Assembly: GCA_021604765.1 (NCBI GenBank)
Contig: BQJP01000023.1
Span: 1 to 43,426, forward strand
Source: Thermodesulfobacteriota bacterium
Lineage (GTDB): Bacteria > Desulfobacterota_D > UBA1144 > Nemesobacterales > UBA2774
DNA: 43,426 nt
Direction of reading: 5' to 3'
Under the pieces are notes generated by a model, which saw nothing but the letters and a program-made list of their open reading frames with translations, was not told where the DNA came from and did no database searches. The position numbers were made by a program, and so were the translations under genes. This document shows, piece by piece, positions 8,739-17,165 of the stretch. Each line of letters opens with the position of its first letter. Within the stretch, counting starts at the first letter, position 1.

Positions 8739-9614
8739 TTAATTCAATAAAAAAGCAAGAATAATGGGTGTGGTTAGAATTGATATTATGGTGCCGGCCA
8801 GAATTATCGATGCAACAGTTTTAGAATCCTGATTATATTTCTCTGCAAGAACAAAGTTAAAAACTGCAGGAGGCATAGCTGATTGAAGAATTATTACTTG
8901 TGCTACTACTCCCTCTAGCTTTAATATCCACACTACTAGTAGCCCGGCCATTACACCAACCAAAACTCTCATACCGCCAAATAAAAATGACCTGCCTACC
9001 TTGTTTAAGTGTACTTCAGAGAGTTTATATCCTAATGCAAAAATCATAGACGGTATGCTTGCTTCCCCTAGCAGATGCACAGCTCTGTCTATAGCAATTG
9101 GAACCTGAATTTCTGCAACACTTATTAATAAACCTAAAATGGCTGAGTAAATGAGTGGAAGTTTAAATATTTCAAGTGGGCTTTTATCATAGTTCAAGAT
9201 CATTATTCCTACTGAATAATGAAGGACAGTAGTTGAGACCATATAGAGTATTCCAATGTAGAAACCGGTTTCTCCAAATGCGAATAGAATCAAAGGAAGA
9301 CCCATATTACCGGTATTTGCAAAGAGAATTGGAGATAAATAGACCTTTATCGGTAAACCCATTTTCTTGATTGTCAGGTATCCAATAATTGAAGTTACGG
9401 TAACAATAATGCAAACCGAAACAAATACGGTTGCGGCTAAGCTTATTTCAATTTTGTCATGGGATAGAGAGGAAAGAATGAGAGCCGGGGTAGCAAGATA
9501 AATTACAAAATCATTGACAGCAGAAAGATCTATTTTTTTTAATTTTCCGAAAAGATAGCCTAAAGCTGCTATAAGAAAAACAGGCAGAACTACATTTATT
9601 ATTACAATTGAAAT
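8739..9614 (-). CDS. AEC-family (auxin efflux carrier-like) transporter with apparent ATT start
   Basis: The frame that has its first ATG at 9360-9362 gives 207 residues, too short for this family (about 300) and lacking the first helices. In the same frame, upstream codons encode a clear AEC N terminus: NVVLPVFLIAALGYLFGK, then LATPALILSSLS and a further helix. The frame is open back to a TGA at 9633-9635 but has no ATG, GTG or TTG in that stretch. A GGAG (9622-9625) sits 7 bases before an ATT codon (9612-9614), giving a 291-residue protein with normal topology. I place the start there as inference. ATG TAG and TTG TAA in other frames cannot serve. The alternatives are a base-call error turning ATG into ATT, or a truncated protein. 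The family is thought to export small organic anions. Confidence 0.75.
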   Translation of the reverse strand: MSIVIINVVLPVFLIAALGYLFGKLKKIDLSAVNDFVIYLATPALILSSLSHDKIEISLAATVFVSVCIIVTVTSIIGYLTIKKMGLPIKVYLSPILFANTGNMGLPLILFAFGETGFYIGILYMVSTTVLHYSVGIMILNYDKSPLEIFKLPLIYSAILGLLISVAEIQVPIAIDRAVHLLGEASIPSMIFALGYKLSEVHLNKVGRSFLFGGMRVLVGVMAGLLVVWILKLEGVVAQVIILQSAMPPAVFNFVLAEKYNQDSKTVASIILAGTIISILTTPIILAFLLN

Positions 9615-9714
9615 ATTATTACTCCGATTTTTTCAGACTAGGATATTTATTTTATAGAGAATGTAAATTAATTTGAGAAACTTTTTAGTAGGTACAAATT
9701 AATGAGAAAAGCGA

Positions 9715-10692
9715 TTACCACCTAACTACTGAAGCGCCCCAAGTGAACCCAGCGCCGAATGCAGAAAAAACCACTATATCTCCTTTTTTAAGTCTGCCGC
9801 TCTTAACAGCCTCATCAAGCGCTATAGGAACTGAAGCAGAGGAAGTATTTCCGTATCTGTCCAGATTACTAAAGACTTTTTCTTCGGGCAGTTCAAGGCG
9901 TCTTCTAACTGCATCAATAATTCTATAGTTAGCCTGGTGAGGAATTAACAGATCAATTTCATCAGGAGTTATACCTGCCTGCCTTATAGCCTCAAGAGAT
10001 GATGACTCAAGGGCTTTTACAGCTTCTTTAAATACTTCTCTTCCTTCCATCTTTAAAAAGTGGTCGCCGTTTTTAAGACTTTCCTCAGAAGTAGGTATAC
10101 GAGAGCCTCCAGCAGGCATCCAGAGTAAGTCCCAGTAATCCCCGTTAGATCCAAGACAAGAAGACATTATTCCAGGTGTGTCTGATGCAGAAATAACAGC
10201 CGCTCCCGCTCCATCTCCAAACAATATACATGTTGTCCGATCATCATAATTCATAATCTTAGATAAGACTTCTGCTCCAACAACTAGAAGGTTTTTATTG
10301 GTTCCACCCTGAATCATTCCTTTTGCTACATGTAGTGCATATAAAAACCCTGAACATCCGGCAGAAACATCAAAAGCAAAAGCATTTTTAGCACCAAGTT
10401 GGCTTTGGAGTACACAGGCCGTTGAAGGGAAAATATGGTCAGGAGTAATTGTACCTACGATAATTCCGTCTATGTCTTCAATATCCATAGAGGCATCTTC
10501 TAGTGCTTTGACACAAGCTTCATAAGCAAGATCGGATGAGGCTATATTAGACTCAGCTATTCTACGTTCAGAAATACCTGTTCTAGTGCGTATCCACTCA
10601 TCTGAAGTATCGATCATCTTCTCAAAGTCTAAGTTGGATAATACTTTTTCTGGTGCGGAAGAACCGATTCCGAGAAACTTTACAAAACTCAA
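9715..10692 (-). CDS. fabH: beta-ketoacyl-ACP synthase III
   Basis: A 325-residue condensing enzyme that starts fatty acid synthesis by joining acetyl-CoA (or a similar primer) to malonyl-ACP. The catalytic triad is complete: C113 (VSAGCSGF), H252 (PHQANYRI) and N282 (RYGNTSSAS). The N terminus SFVKFLGIGSSAPEKVLSN and GTITPDHIFPSTACVLQ are typical. The usual plsX-rpmF neighbours are absent. The start is a TTG (10690-10692) with AAGGAG 11 bases upstream. An in-frame ATT two codons earlier lies 5 bases after GGAG, so initiation there cannot be excluded. Confidence 0.95.
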   Translation of the reverse strand: MSFVKFLGIGSSAPEKVLSNLDFEKMIDTSDEWIRTRTGISERRIAESNIASSDLAYEACVKALEDASMDIEDIDGIIVGTITPDHIFPSTACVLQSQLGAKNAFAFDVSAGCSGFLYALHVAKGMIQGGTNKNLLVVGAEVLSKIMNYDDRTTCILFGDGAGAAVISASDTPGIMSSCLGSNGDYWDLLWMPAGGSRIPTSEESLKNGDHFLKMEGREVFKEAVKALESSSLEAIRQAGITPDEIDLLIPHQANYRIIDAVRRRLELPEEKVFSNLDRYGNTSSASVPIALDEAVKSGRLKKGDIVVFSAFGAGFTWGASVVRW

Positions 10693-10773
10693 GTTAATTG
10701 ATGCTCCTTAAGTTATTGATAGGATGTTTAAGAATGATGGCATATTATCAGGCAATCAACCTATTTTGTCAAA

Positions 10774-11241
10774 CTAAGCAGACACTTTGTTAATGAGAGA
10801 GTTAAACTTTAGTTTGTCATCTTTCGTAAGCTCAATTTTCTTTGAGTGTAAAACGCGATCATTATATAAGAGCATATCAAATTGATCTTGATCCCTGAGT
10901 TTGTTTAGCAAATCAAGCTCTTCAGGAGACTCGGTGTTGAAAAAATAGTCGAATTTAAATGCCTTATTGGATGCTGTATTTAAATTTATATGTAGTCCCA
11001 ATGATGGAAATTCAGGTCGTTCTATCAACTCGAAATCCAAAATTATTCTATTGATATTGTTTAATTGGGCGATTTCCTCTTGAGAACTAATAATAACAAG
11101 CGCTGCTTTTTGGTCTAAAGAAATAAACAAGCAGCCGGATTCAATCATAGAAAGAGATATTTCAGTGTCGAAAGGCAGTTCTATATTATTTATATTGCTA
11201 TCTGAATTTTTAAATAGAGGCTTTAAGATCAATGATGACAA
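10774..11241 (-). CDS. protein of unknown function, 155 residues
   Basis: The gene starts at a TTG (11239-11241) placed 6 bases after a strong AGGAG. There is no signal peptide or membrane helix. The protein is acidic, rich in Leu, Ile, Asn and Asp, with alternating hydrophobic runs (SGCLFISLDQKAALVIISSQ, NRIILDFELIERPEF) and a C-terminal half rich in charged residues (SPEELDLLNKLRDQDQFDML). This suggests a small mixed alpha/beta cytoplasmic protein. I do not recognise a family. It lies 81 bases upstream of fabH on the same strand and may be co-transcribed, but it does not look like YceD. Confidence 0.7.
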   Translation of the reverse strand: MSSLILKPLFKNSDSNINNIELPFDTEISLSMIESGCLFISLDQKAALVIISSQEEIAQLNNINRIILDFELIERPEFPSLGLHINLNTASNKAFKFDYFFNTESPEELDLLNKLRDQDQFDMLLYNDRVLHSKKIELTKDDKLKFNSLINKVSA

Positions 11242-11550
11242 TTTTTTCTCCTACAAATTGTACTAATTCAAACCATAAAATAACGCAATAATTTAATGTC
11301 AAATTATAGTCATTTTTAGGCATTATTCATAATCAAATTATGAATATGGGATATTTTTTGGTCAGAAATGCAAATTTTCGCTTGACATTTACCTATAAAA
11401 TTTATTAGTATCAAGGTATCAGATAGATGAAGATATGGGATTGGGATTAATATAAATTAAACAACCACCACCATAAATGTTAGGTTTCTATTCGCTTTTT
11501 GAAATCGAATGTTATAGAATTATTATTATTGCAATAAGGAGGAGATAAAG
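11242..11550. other. 309-base intergenic region between divergent genes
   Basis: AT-rich spacer with no credible coding frame or tRNA. It holds the ribosome binding site of the 155-residue protein at its left end, and a likely plus-strand promoter at 11382-11411. A leader of about 130 bases runs from there to the ATG at 11551. A short stem ATTCG...CGAAT occurs around 11489-11509. The leader ends in a strong AAGGAGGAG ribosome binding site (11536-11544). No known riboswitch was recognised in the leader. Confidence 0.6.
11382..11411 (+). promoter_or_regulatory. probable sigma-70-type promoter for the small membrane protein
   Basis: A perfect TTGACA at 11382-11387 is followed by TAGTAT at 11406-11411 (18-base spacing) or TATTAG at 11403-11408 (15-base spacing). 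Transcription would start near 11418 and give a leader of about 130 bases. Confidence 0.5.
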
Positions 11551-11820
11551 ATGTGGACACTAATTGTACTTGGCTTGGTTTTTCTGGGTTGGTATATCAT
11601 GTCACCGCAAGGAGAGGCTGGTGCCGCAGCTGCGCCTGAAGCCGCAGATGCTCCCGATGCACCACCACCATCGGCAGATTCAGCTGTAACAGATGGTAGT
11701 GAATTTTCTTCAGCTGAGGCTGCATCTGGAGATGCTGCCCCGGCAGATGCTCCAGCAGCAGAAGCCCCCGCTGAAAGCGGAGGATCTGGTGACGATGATC
11801 CATTTAAGGCTCCGGGATAA
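11551..11820 (+). CDS. small membrane-anchored Ala/Pro/Asp-rich protein
   Basis: An 89-residue protein. Residues 1-17 (MWTLIVLGLVFLGWYIM) form a single membrane helix with almost no cytoplasmic residues. The remaining roughly 70 residues are low-complexity and acidic, dominated by Ala, Pro, Asp, Glu, Ser and Gly, ending DDDPFKAPG. It should be an N-terminally anchored protein with a long disordered tail in the periplasm. The strong Shine-Dalgarno (AAGGAGGAG, 7 bases from the ATG) and the TTGACA promoter suggest high expression. The coding region is visibly more GC-rich than its neighbours because of the Ala/Pro codons. I do not recognise a family, and the antisense reading of the same stretch is a shadow. 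Confidence 0.8.
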   Translation: MWTLIVLGLVFLGWYIMSPQGEAGAAAAPEAADAPDAPPPSADSAVTDGSEFSSAEAASGDAAPADAPAAEAPAESGGSGDDDPFKAPG

Positions 11821-11894
11821 AGATAGTATAAGCACGAAGTTATTAACTTGTTTAGGTTAATCTAGCTTCTCTATTCCTGGACCTAAATTGCAAT

Positions 11895-12896
11895 TTAGAC
11901 AATTATTTCTTTTTTGGTTTTTATCAATAACCAAAGAAAGAATATTCCGCCTATAGAAGCTGTAATTATACCGACTGGTATTTCAACTGGTGAAATTACA
12001 GTCCTGGATAATGTATCAGCAGCGGTTAAAAATATCGCTCCAAGAAGAAAGGAGCTTGGCAGGATTATTCTATTATCCACTCCCAACAGCATTCTCAATA
12101 TATGAGGAATGATGAGTCCAACAAAACCGATTGGACCGGTAACTGCTATTACGGCTCCTGCGGCAAGTGATGTTGCAAAATAAATCTTTTTCTCCATCCT
12201 TCTGACATTAACACCAAGAGATGCTGCCACATCATCACCAAGTCCAAATAAATTCATTTCTTTTGTTAATGAAAGTAAAATTGCACATCCTGGTATTACA
12301 AATATCAGTGTTTTCCAAACCGTATCGAATCCAACAACATCCAAACTGCCCATTATCCAGCGCATTGTTTGAAGAGATTCCGTGAAACTGGAAAAAAATT
12401 GTATAAACATTACGACTGCCGCATATAAGAAGTTAGCAACAACCCCAGCCAGAAGTAATCTGCCTGTTGCAACTACTCCACCCACTTTGGAAATTGAATA
12501 AACGAACAACATGGTAAGTATAGAAAAAACAAAAGCTGATATAGAAACCATCGAAAATCCTAAAATACCTACTGCTAGACCTGATCTAATTGCTAATAGC
12601 GCTCCAAGGGAGGCTCCTCCAGATATTCCTAATGTAAAAGGGGAAGCTAGTGGGTTTCTAAAAAGAGCTTGTAGAGCGGCTCCAGCTATCGCAAGAGTGC
12701 CTCCAGCAATAGTTGCCATTAGTATCCTGGGGATCCTAATTTCCAAAAAAATAGTTTTAGACAGTTCGTCTGCATTCGAAATAGCATCTAGTGGTCCTAT
12801 GTTGTAGGTTCCACTAAACAGCGCTATGAATACTGTGATTATCCATAAAATGAATAAAATTGTTATCGAGATTGCAAATTTTCTGTTCGAGCTCAT
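11895..12896 (-). CDS. btuC: cobalamin ABC transporter permease
   Basis: A 333-residue FecCD/BtuC-family permease with about ten membrane segments. Characteristic blocks are RIPRILMATIAGGTLAIAGA (residues 53-72), NPLASPFTLGISGGASLGAL (about 82-101), and GPIGFVGLIIPHILRMLLG in the coupling region near residue 255. It would form the inner-membrane channel for the BtuF-bound substrate together with BtuD. On sequence alone the family also includes siderophore and haem permeases. The cobalamin call rests on the riboswitch-controlled operon and the btuB gene. It is the last gene of the operon, 51 bases after btuD. A 16-base palindrome without a T-run (11883-11898) covers its stop codon. Confidence 0.88.
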   Translation of the reverse strand: MSSNRKFAISITILFILWIITVFIALFSGTYNIGPLDAISNADELSKTIFLEIRIPRILMATIAGGTLAIAGAALQALFRNPLASPFTLGISGGASLGALLAIRSGLAVGILGFSMVSISAFVFSILTMLFVYSISKVGGVVATGRLLLAGVVANFLYAAVVMFIQFFSSFTESLQTMRWIMGSLDVVGFDTVWKTLIFVIPGCAILLSLTKEMNLFGLGDDVAASLGVNVRRMEKKIYFATSLAAGAVIAVTGPIGFVGLIIPHILRMLLGVDNRIILPSSFLLGAIFLTAADTLSRTVISPVEIPVGIITASIGGIFFLWLLIKTKKEIIV

Positions 12897-12947
12897 ATTC
12901 AGTAAGTTAAACCAGTCTTTCCCTAGCTAGAATATTATTTGTGAGAT

Positions 12948-13721
12948 TTATTGATTAGGAAATACAAAAACTCTCCCGTTTTCCTTTTTTACCGTAACTT
13001 CAATTCCGTAAGCTGAGCTTAATAATTCACTATCAATTATTTGATCACTTTTTCCTTCAGCTAAGGTATTGCCATCTTTAAGTATCATAATATCATCGAA
13101 GTAAAATAGTGATGAAAATATGTCATGTGTAGCTGCGATTATTGATATTCCCTTATTATCTTTCAGTTCTCTCAATATATTCATTATTTCAGTTCTATGC
13201 TTTACATCAAGATATGTTGCCGGTTCATCTAAAATCATAATCTCAGGTTCTTGTACAAGACCTCGGGCTATAGAGGCAAGCTGTCTTTCACCTGAGGAGA
13301 CTTCACTTATCAACCGGTCTTTAAGATGTGATATTCCAACAGTTTCCAGAGCGTTTAGAGCAATGTCTTTATCAATGTCCCTCTCGAATTCGAACCTGCC
13401 TATGTATGGCGCTCTACCCATTAGAACAATTTCTTTCACAGTAAATGGAAAGGCAAACATCGGGTCTTGAGGTATATATGCTATTCCCTTGGCAATTTCT
13501 CTTCTATCCATTTTGGAGAGTTCTTGATCATTAAAGACGGCACTGCCGATTTTAGGTTTAAGCACTCCACATAGGATTTTAAGTAGAGTGGATTTTCCAG
13601 CCCCATTAGCGCCCAAAATTCCAAGCATATTTCCGGGCTGTATTGATAGGCTGATACCGTTTAGAACATTAGTACCATTATAAGAAAATCCTATGTCGCT
13701 GCAATTAATTATGGTTTCCAT
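12948..13721 (-). CDS. btuD: cobalamin ABC transporter ATP-binding protein
   Basis: A 257-residue ABC ATPase. Walker A is GANGAGKST (37-45), the Q-loop is near AYIPQDPMF, the signature is SSGER (142-146) with a non-standard first two residues, Walker B is IMILDEP (161-167) and the switch histidine is H199. It powers the BtuC channel from the cytoplasmic side. Its start overlaps the end of btuF by 17 bases, which points to translational coupling. Specificity for cobalamin is inferred from operon context; the same subfamily also serves iron-siderophore uptake. Confidence 0.88.
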   Translation of the reverse strand: METIINCSDIGFSYNGTNVLNGISLSIQPGNMLGILGANGAGKSTLLKILCGVLKPKIGSAVFNDQELSKMDRREIAKGIAYIPQDPMFAFPFTVKEIVLMGRAPYIGRFEFERDIDKDIALNALETVGISHLKDRLISEVSSGERQLASIARGLVQEPEIMILDEPATYLDVKHRTEIMNILRELKDNKGISIIAATHDIFSSLFYFDDIMILKDGNTLAEGKSDQIIDSELLSSAYGIEVTVKKENGRVFVFPNQ

Positions 13722-14589
13722 ATTTCTTTTTTAACTCTGGGTGCAGAATATCAGATAATATTTGAGCCCCATCAACGATTCTTTGGCTTGGATGTAGCAG
13801 AACTTTGCTTGATAGAATATGCACCTGGTTATTCTTTACAGCGTCTACCTGGTTAAGACTGCTCCAGATCTCTAGAATTTCATCCTCTTTATCCATTTTT
13901 TGATGATTTATTTCTATTATTACATCAGGATCAAAAGAAAAAATGGCTTCTTTTGTGATCTTGAGCGCATTTCTTTCATTTTTCACCACATTTTCTCCAC
14001 CAGCCAAAGTGATGAGCTCATCAATGTAATTATTTCTTCCTATAACATATATGTCTTCCAGAGTTCCGGGATTTCTTCCCACTACAATTAATACACTTTG
14101 TTTATTTAAACTCTTAGTTTTCTCTTCTATTTGATTAAGCTTAGTATCTATGTGATCAGTTAATTTTTGAGCTTCTTCTTCCTTGCCAAGTATTATTCCT
14201 AATTCGGTGATGGATTGTATTATGTCAGCGATTGAATCATTACTTTTAGCTGTGAATGTCTTAAGACCCAGACTCCGGAGTTTATCTCCGAAACTAATAT
14301 CCTGATCTTTCATTAATACAACCAGATCAGGTTTTAAAACCAAAATGGCTTCATAGTTGGGATTAATCCACCCACCCACTTTTGGTAGGTCCTTAACCTC
14401 AGTAGGATATTCATCATAAATTGTTACACCCACAATCTGATCTAAATATCCAAGCGCATATATCACTTGAGTTAGGTTTGGAGATAAGGAAACTATACGC
14501 TGTGGATTATTGTCTGAGAGGCTATAACTAGCTGTAATGATTACAAATACAGTTGCTAAGAATGTTCTTTGTATTAACTTTGATATCAT
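13705..14589 (-). CDS. btuF: periplasmic cobalamin-binding protein
   Basis: A 294-residue substrate-binding protein of the helical-backbone type (BtuF/FhuD cluster). The signal peptide covers about residues 1-24 (FLATVFVIITASYSLS core). The mature part has the family pattern RIVSLSPNLTQVIYALG, then PKVGGWINPNYEAILVLKPDLVV and a C-terminal HPSQRIVDGAQIL. It delivers the ligand to BtuCD in the periplasm. It is a secreted paralogue of the next gene upstream, which has no signal peptide and ends 2 bases before this gene starts. Confidence 0.87.
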   Translation of the reverse strand: MISKLIQRTFLATVFVIITASYSLSDNNPQRIVSLSPNLTQVIYALGYLDQIVGVTIYDEYPTEVKDLPKVGGWINPNYEAILVLKPDLVVLMKDQDISFGDKLRSLGLKTFTAKSNDSIADIIQSITELGIILGKEEEAQKLTDHIDTKLNQIEEKTKSLNKQSVLIVVGRNPGTLEDIYVIGRNNYIDELITLAGGENVVKNERNALKITKEAIFSFDPDVIIEINHQKMDKEDEILEIWSSLNQVDAVKNNQVHILSSKVLLHPSQRIVDGAQILSDILHPELKKKYGNHN

Positions 14590-14591
14590 GT

Positions 14592-15539
14592 TTATCCTGA
14601 AAATAATTGTAACTGCATATAGTTTCTGAGATTAATAATTGACTCTGGGGGAGGACTATAGTTCTTAATGATTTCAGGGTGTATGGCTTTTGCCAGTATT
14701 TCAAGTCCATCCACTATTCTTGGTCCCGGTCTGCTGAAATATGAGTTTGCATCTACAACATAAATCTCTCCTTTATTTGTTGCTGGAAGAGAAAACCACT
14801 CGTCTTTAGAAGTTACGGTATCCAATTCGTCAATGGTTTTTTCTATATCAAAACCGCAGGGCATTATAAATAGCATATGAGGTGCGAAATCTACAATTTC
14901 TTCCCAAGTGGCTTTAAATGAAGGTTCTCCAGGCTTTCCTAAACCGTTTTCTCCACCAGCAATTTCTACCATCTCGGGCACCCAATGACCTCCGACAAAA
15001 GGAGGGTCAAGCCACTCGAGACAAAACACCCTTGGACGGTCTCTCTCGTTTTCAAGTTGTGATCTGACTCTTTCTACTCTTGCTTTGAGACTGTCTGTAA
15101 TCTCCTTTGCCCTTTCCTGTGTTCCTGTAGCTTCGCCTATTGTGGTTATAGTATCGAAGATTTCATATATCGTTGTCGGTTCTAAAGAAATTATCTCCGG
15201 AGTATGTCCTAGTACCTCTAGTGCCTCCATGACCTGATTGCCGGATACTGCGCACACTTCACACAGCTTCTGAGTCAGGATAATATCGGGGTTAGCTTCT
15301 TTAAGAGCTTCTTTATCTACAAGATAAGTACTCTTTCCTTCAGATGCATTTTTCATTACAAGATCATCTATTTCCTTACTAGATAGCTTTTTGTGGTCAA
15401 GGAAGCTCATGATAACAACTTTCTTTTCTTTAACCTCAGGCGGATAATTACACTCATGCGTTACTCCCACCAGGTTGTCGCCCAGACCCAGCTCATAAAC
15501 AATTTCAGTAGTACTAGGAAGAAATGAACAAATACGCAT
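14592..15539 (-). CDS. signal-less BtuF-like cobalamin/metal-complex binding protein
   Basis: A 315-residue protein of the same helical-backbone receptor fold as BtuF (opening MRICSFLPSTTEIVYELGLG; later PSFKATWEEIVDFAPHMLFI and RPGPRIVDGLEIL). It begins directly at the fold, and a stop codon lies in frame just upstream (15543-15545), so there is no signal peptide and it should stay in the cytoplasm. Two cysteines form a CxxC (KLCEVCAVSG, C93 and C96), with a further Cys in IMPCGFD. These could bind a metal or the corrinoid, but that is inference. It stands between the propeller lipoprotein and btuF in the riboswitch operon. It could be an intracellular cobalamin carrier or reservoir. Similar signal-less proteins are known in other bacteria, but their role is unclear to me. 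Confidence 0.75.
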   Translation of the reverse strand: MRICSFLPSTTEIVYELGLGDNLVGVTHECNYPPEVKEKKVVIMSFLDHKKLSSKEIDDLVMKNASEGKSTYLVDKEALKEANPDIILTQKLCEVCAVSGNQVMEALEVLGHTPEIISLEPTTIYEIFDTITTIGEATGTQERAKEITDSLKARVERVRSQLENERDRPRVFCLEWLDPPFVGGHWVPEMVEIAGGENGLGKPGEPSFKATWEEIVDFAPHMLFIMPCGFDIEKTIDELDTVTSKDEWFSLPATNKGEIYVVDANSYFSRPGPRIVDGLEILAKAIHPEIIKNYSPPPESIINLRNYMQLQLFSG

Positions 15540-15565
15540 AGTTTAAATCCCCATCTTATCATGAT

Positions 15566-15595
15566 TTGGGGAGAGGTAGTTTATGCCTCTCCCAA
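15566..15595 (-). other. stem-loop in the intergenic spacer of the B12 operon
   Basis: GGGAGAGG (15569-15576) pairs perfectly with CCTCTCCC (15586-15593) around a 9-base loop; two further A-T pairs extend the stem past one bulge. On the minus strand it lies after the propeller lipoprotein gene. It is not followed by a U-run, so it is more likely a processing or mRNA-stabilising hairpin, or a weak attenuator, than a full terminator. Confidence 0.6.
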
Positions 15596-15635
15596 TACAA
15601 TTATCATTAACTGGATTGCTTACTTATGCAAATCC

Positions 15636-17129
15636 TTACTGCGTCTGAAGAGTTGTATCTACTGATCCCAACTGTTCGCTAATACCTGTTATAAAATATA
15701 GATCTGCTCCGGTGAAGTCTACTCCAGACTCTCCAGATCTGATAGCAAGTGACTGTACACCATCAAAAAGCTGTGAATTAGGACTATCACCTCTAAGACC
15801 TGCAGGAAATGGGGTTATATAGGGGAAAGGGTCTACTTGATCATTACTTGTATCCAGAACAGCTATCTGGTCTGAATTAAAAAGTGTGGTGAAAAGCAAA
15901 CCGTCTTTTATTGCTAGGTCAGCTGTGTTATTAAGATCACTGAGATCAGTGATAATTATCGGATTAGCTGTACCGTTAATTACTGTGCCTTCAAACAGGT
16001 CGACTTTTAAAAGCGCTCCTACCAAGCCTAATCCTGTGTAGCCGAATCCATCAGAAGTAGCGGTCAAATTATTAGGAAGGCATACAGTTGGGTTTTGCTG
16101 GCTCAATGGAATATCAATAGTATCAAAGACTGAATCATCCAAGGTATCGATTATATCGATTGACGGTGGGAAACTGGTATCACAGGTAAACTCAAAAGTA
16201 TCAAAGTCGAATAATATATTTCCGTTGTTTAGGGCATATAGTATCTCATCAATTTCTACCATACTACTAGTGTTAGCACCTGAAGCATTGATAGTACCTA
16301 TAACCTGATTGGTCGCGGTGTTTAAGACAGTAACAAAACCGTTGCCATTGGGGTTGAAATTGTCATCCAAGTTATTGTTAGTTATATAAACTTTATTGTT
16401 TACAACTTTGACACCAGCCGGTTCCTCAAAAGTATTGGAAGGCACATTAATAACATTTTGGCATGGTTGTGTATTTCCCTGATCCTCTGCACTAACAATT
16501 AGCGTCTGACAAACACCACTAAAAATGTTTACTACAGCAACACTCTGACCAATGTTATTCGCAACATAAGCTTGGTCATTTCCAAAGAAATCCATAGATA
16601 TTGGGTTAGATCCAGGGGGAACAACTATTGTTCCAAGAAATTGAGGAGGATTCTGGTTTAATTCAAATATTTGAATATTATTTGAAAACCCGTTTATTAC
16701 GTAAGCTCTGCTTCCACGTATTTTAATATCAGCAGGAACGCTACCCAGAGTTGCTAAATTACGTTCTACTGCATTTCTTAGAAGTGTTACCCCTATTTCA
16801 ATGTCTATAACAACATTTTCGTTATTAGTTACTAGCACATTGAATAAATCATTTGTGTTCCCCGTAAATGTTGGATCAAAACTGCCGTCGGCAAGTCCAA
16901 AAGTAGTCTTAGTTTCTGAGGTACTTAAATTAGTAACTTCAACCGTGCTTCCCGGTGGTACAGATCCTGCAGTGCCACCGACTTTGATAGTTTGACTTGT
17001 CCCGGTTCGTTCGGCTACAGCCAAAATATCACCTGTCGGAACAAAGCCTCCTCCATCTCCTCCGCTGTCACAACCTATAAAAACTGCTCCAAAAAAACTA
17101 AAAACAAAAATTGTTAATAATAGTTTCAT
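15636..17129 (-). CDS. seven-bladed beta-propeller lipoprotein in the cobalamin operon (BtuG-like by context)
   Basis: A 497-residue protein. Residues 1-20 are a lipoprotein signal ending in the lipobox FIGC with Cys20, followed by a Gly/Asp-rich linker (DSGGDGGG). Residues about 35-115 look like a small beta-sandwich (GGTAGSVPPGSTVEVTNLST). From about residue 130 to the end there are seven YncE-like strand repeats, including GSRAYVINGFSNNIQIFEL, NDQAYVANNIGQSVAVVNI, NKVYITNNN...GFVTVLNTATN, EILYALNNG, GFGYTGLGLVGALLKVDL, DGLLFTTLFNSDQIAVLDT and ADLYFITG. It lies 36 bases downstream of btuB under the same riboswitch. In Bacteroides, the BtuG lipoprotein is a propeller beside BtuB that captures cobalamin at the cell surface. 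Function here is inferred from fold and position only. Several paired cysteines may form disulfides. Confidence 0.75.
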   Translation of the reverse strand: MKLLLTIFVFSFFGAVFIGCDSGGDGGGFVPTGDILAVAERTGTSQTIKVGGTAGSVPPGSTVEVTNLSTSETKTTFGLADGSFDPTFTGNTNDLFNVLVTNNENVVIDIEIGVTLLRNAVERNLATLGSVPADIKIRGSRAYVINGFSNNIQIFELNQNPPQFLGTIVVPPGSNPISMDFFGNDQAYVANNIGQSVAVVNIFSGVCQTLIVSAEDQGNTQPCQNVINVPSNTFEEPAGVKVVNNKVYITNNNLDDNFNPNGNGFVTVLNTATNQVIGTINASGANTSSMVEIDEILYALNNGNILFDFDTFEFTCDTSFPPSIDIIDTLDDSVFDTIDIPLSQQNPTVCLPNNLTATSDGFGYTGLGLVGALLKVDLFEGTVINGTANPIIITDLSDLNNTADLAIKDGLLFTTLFNSDQIAVLDTSNDQVDPFPYITPFPAGLRGDSPNSQLFDGVQSLAIRSGESGVDFTGADLYFITGISEQLGSVDTTLQTQ

Positions 17130-17165
17130 CCTATTATCCTCCTTTGAGTTGTTATATTTAGAATT

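Noticed and set aside
11597-11803. Minus-strand reading frame opposite the Ala/Pro-rich protein
   Set aside because: Its His/Gln/Leu-rich product is what the complement of GC-rich Ala/Pro codons gives; no ribosome binding site. The plus frame has a promoter, SD and a sensible membrane helix.
11883-11898. Perfect 16-base palindrome CTAAATTGCAATTTAG at the end of btuC, first taken for a terminator
   Set aside because: It has no loop when fully paired, is AT-rich and has no adjacent U-run on the minus strand. It may still be a weak structure.
15566-15595. Strong hairpin read as a terminator between the propeller lipoprotein and the BtuF-like gene
   Set aside because: No U-run follows on the minus strand, and the downstream genes clearly belong with the operon. 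Kept as an mRNA hairpin.
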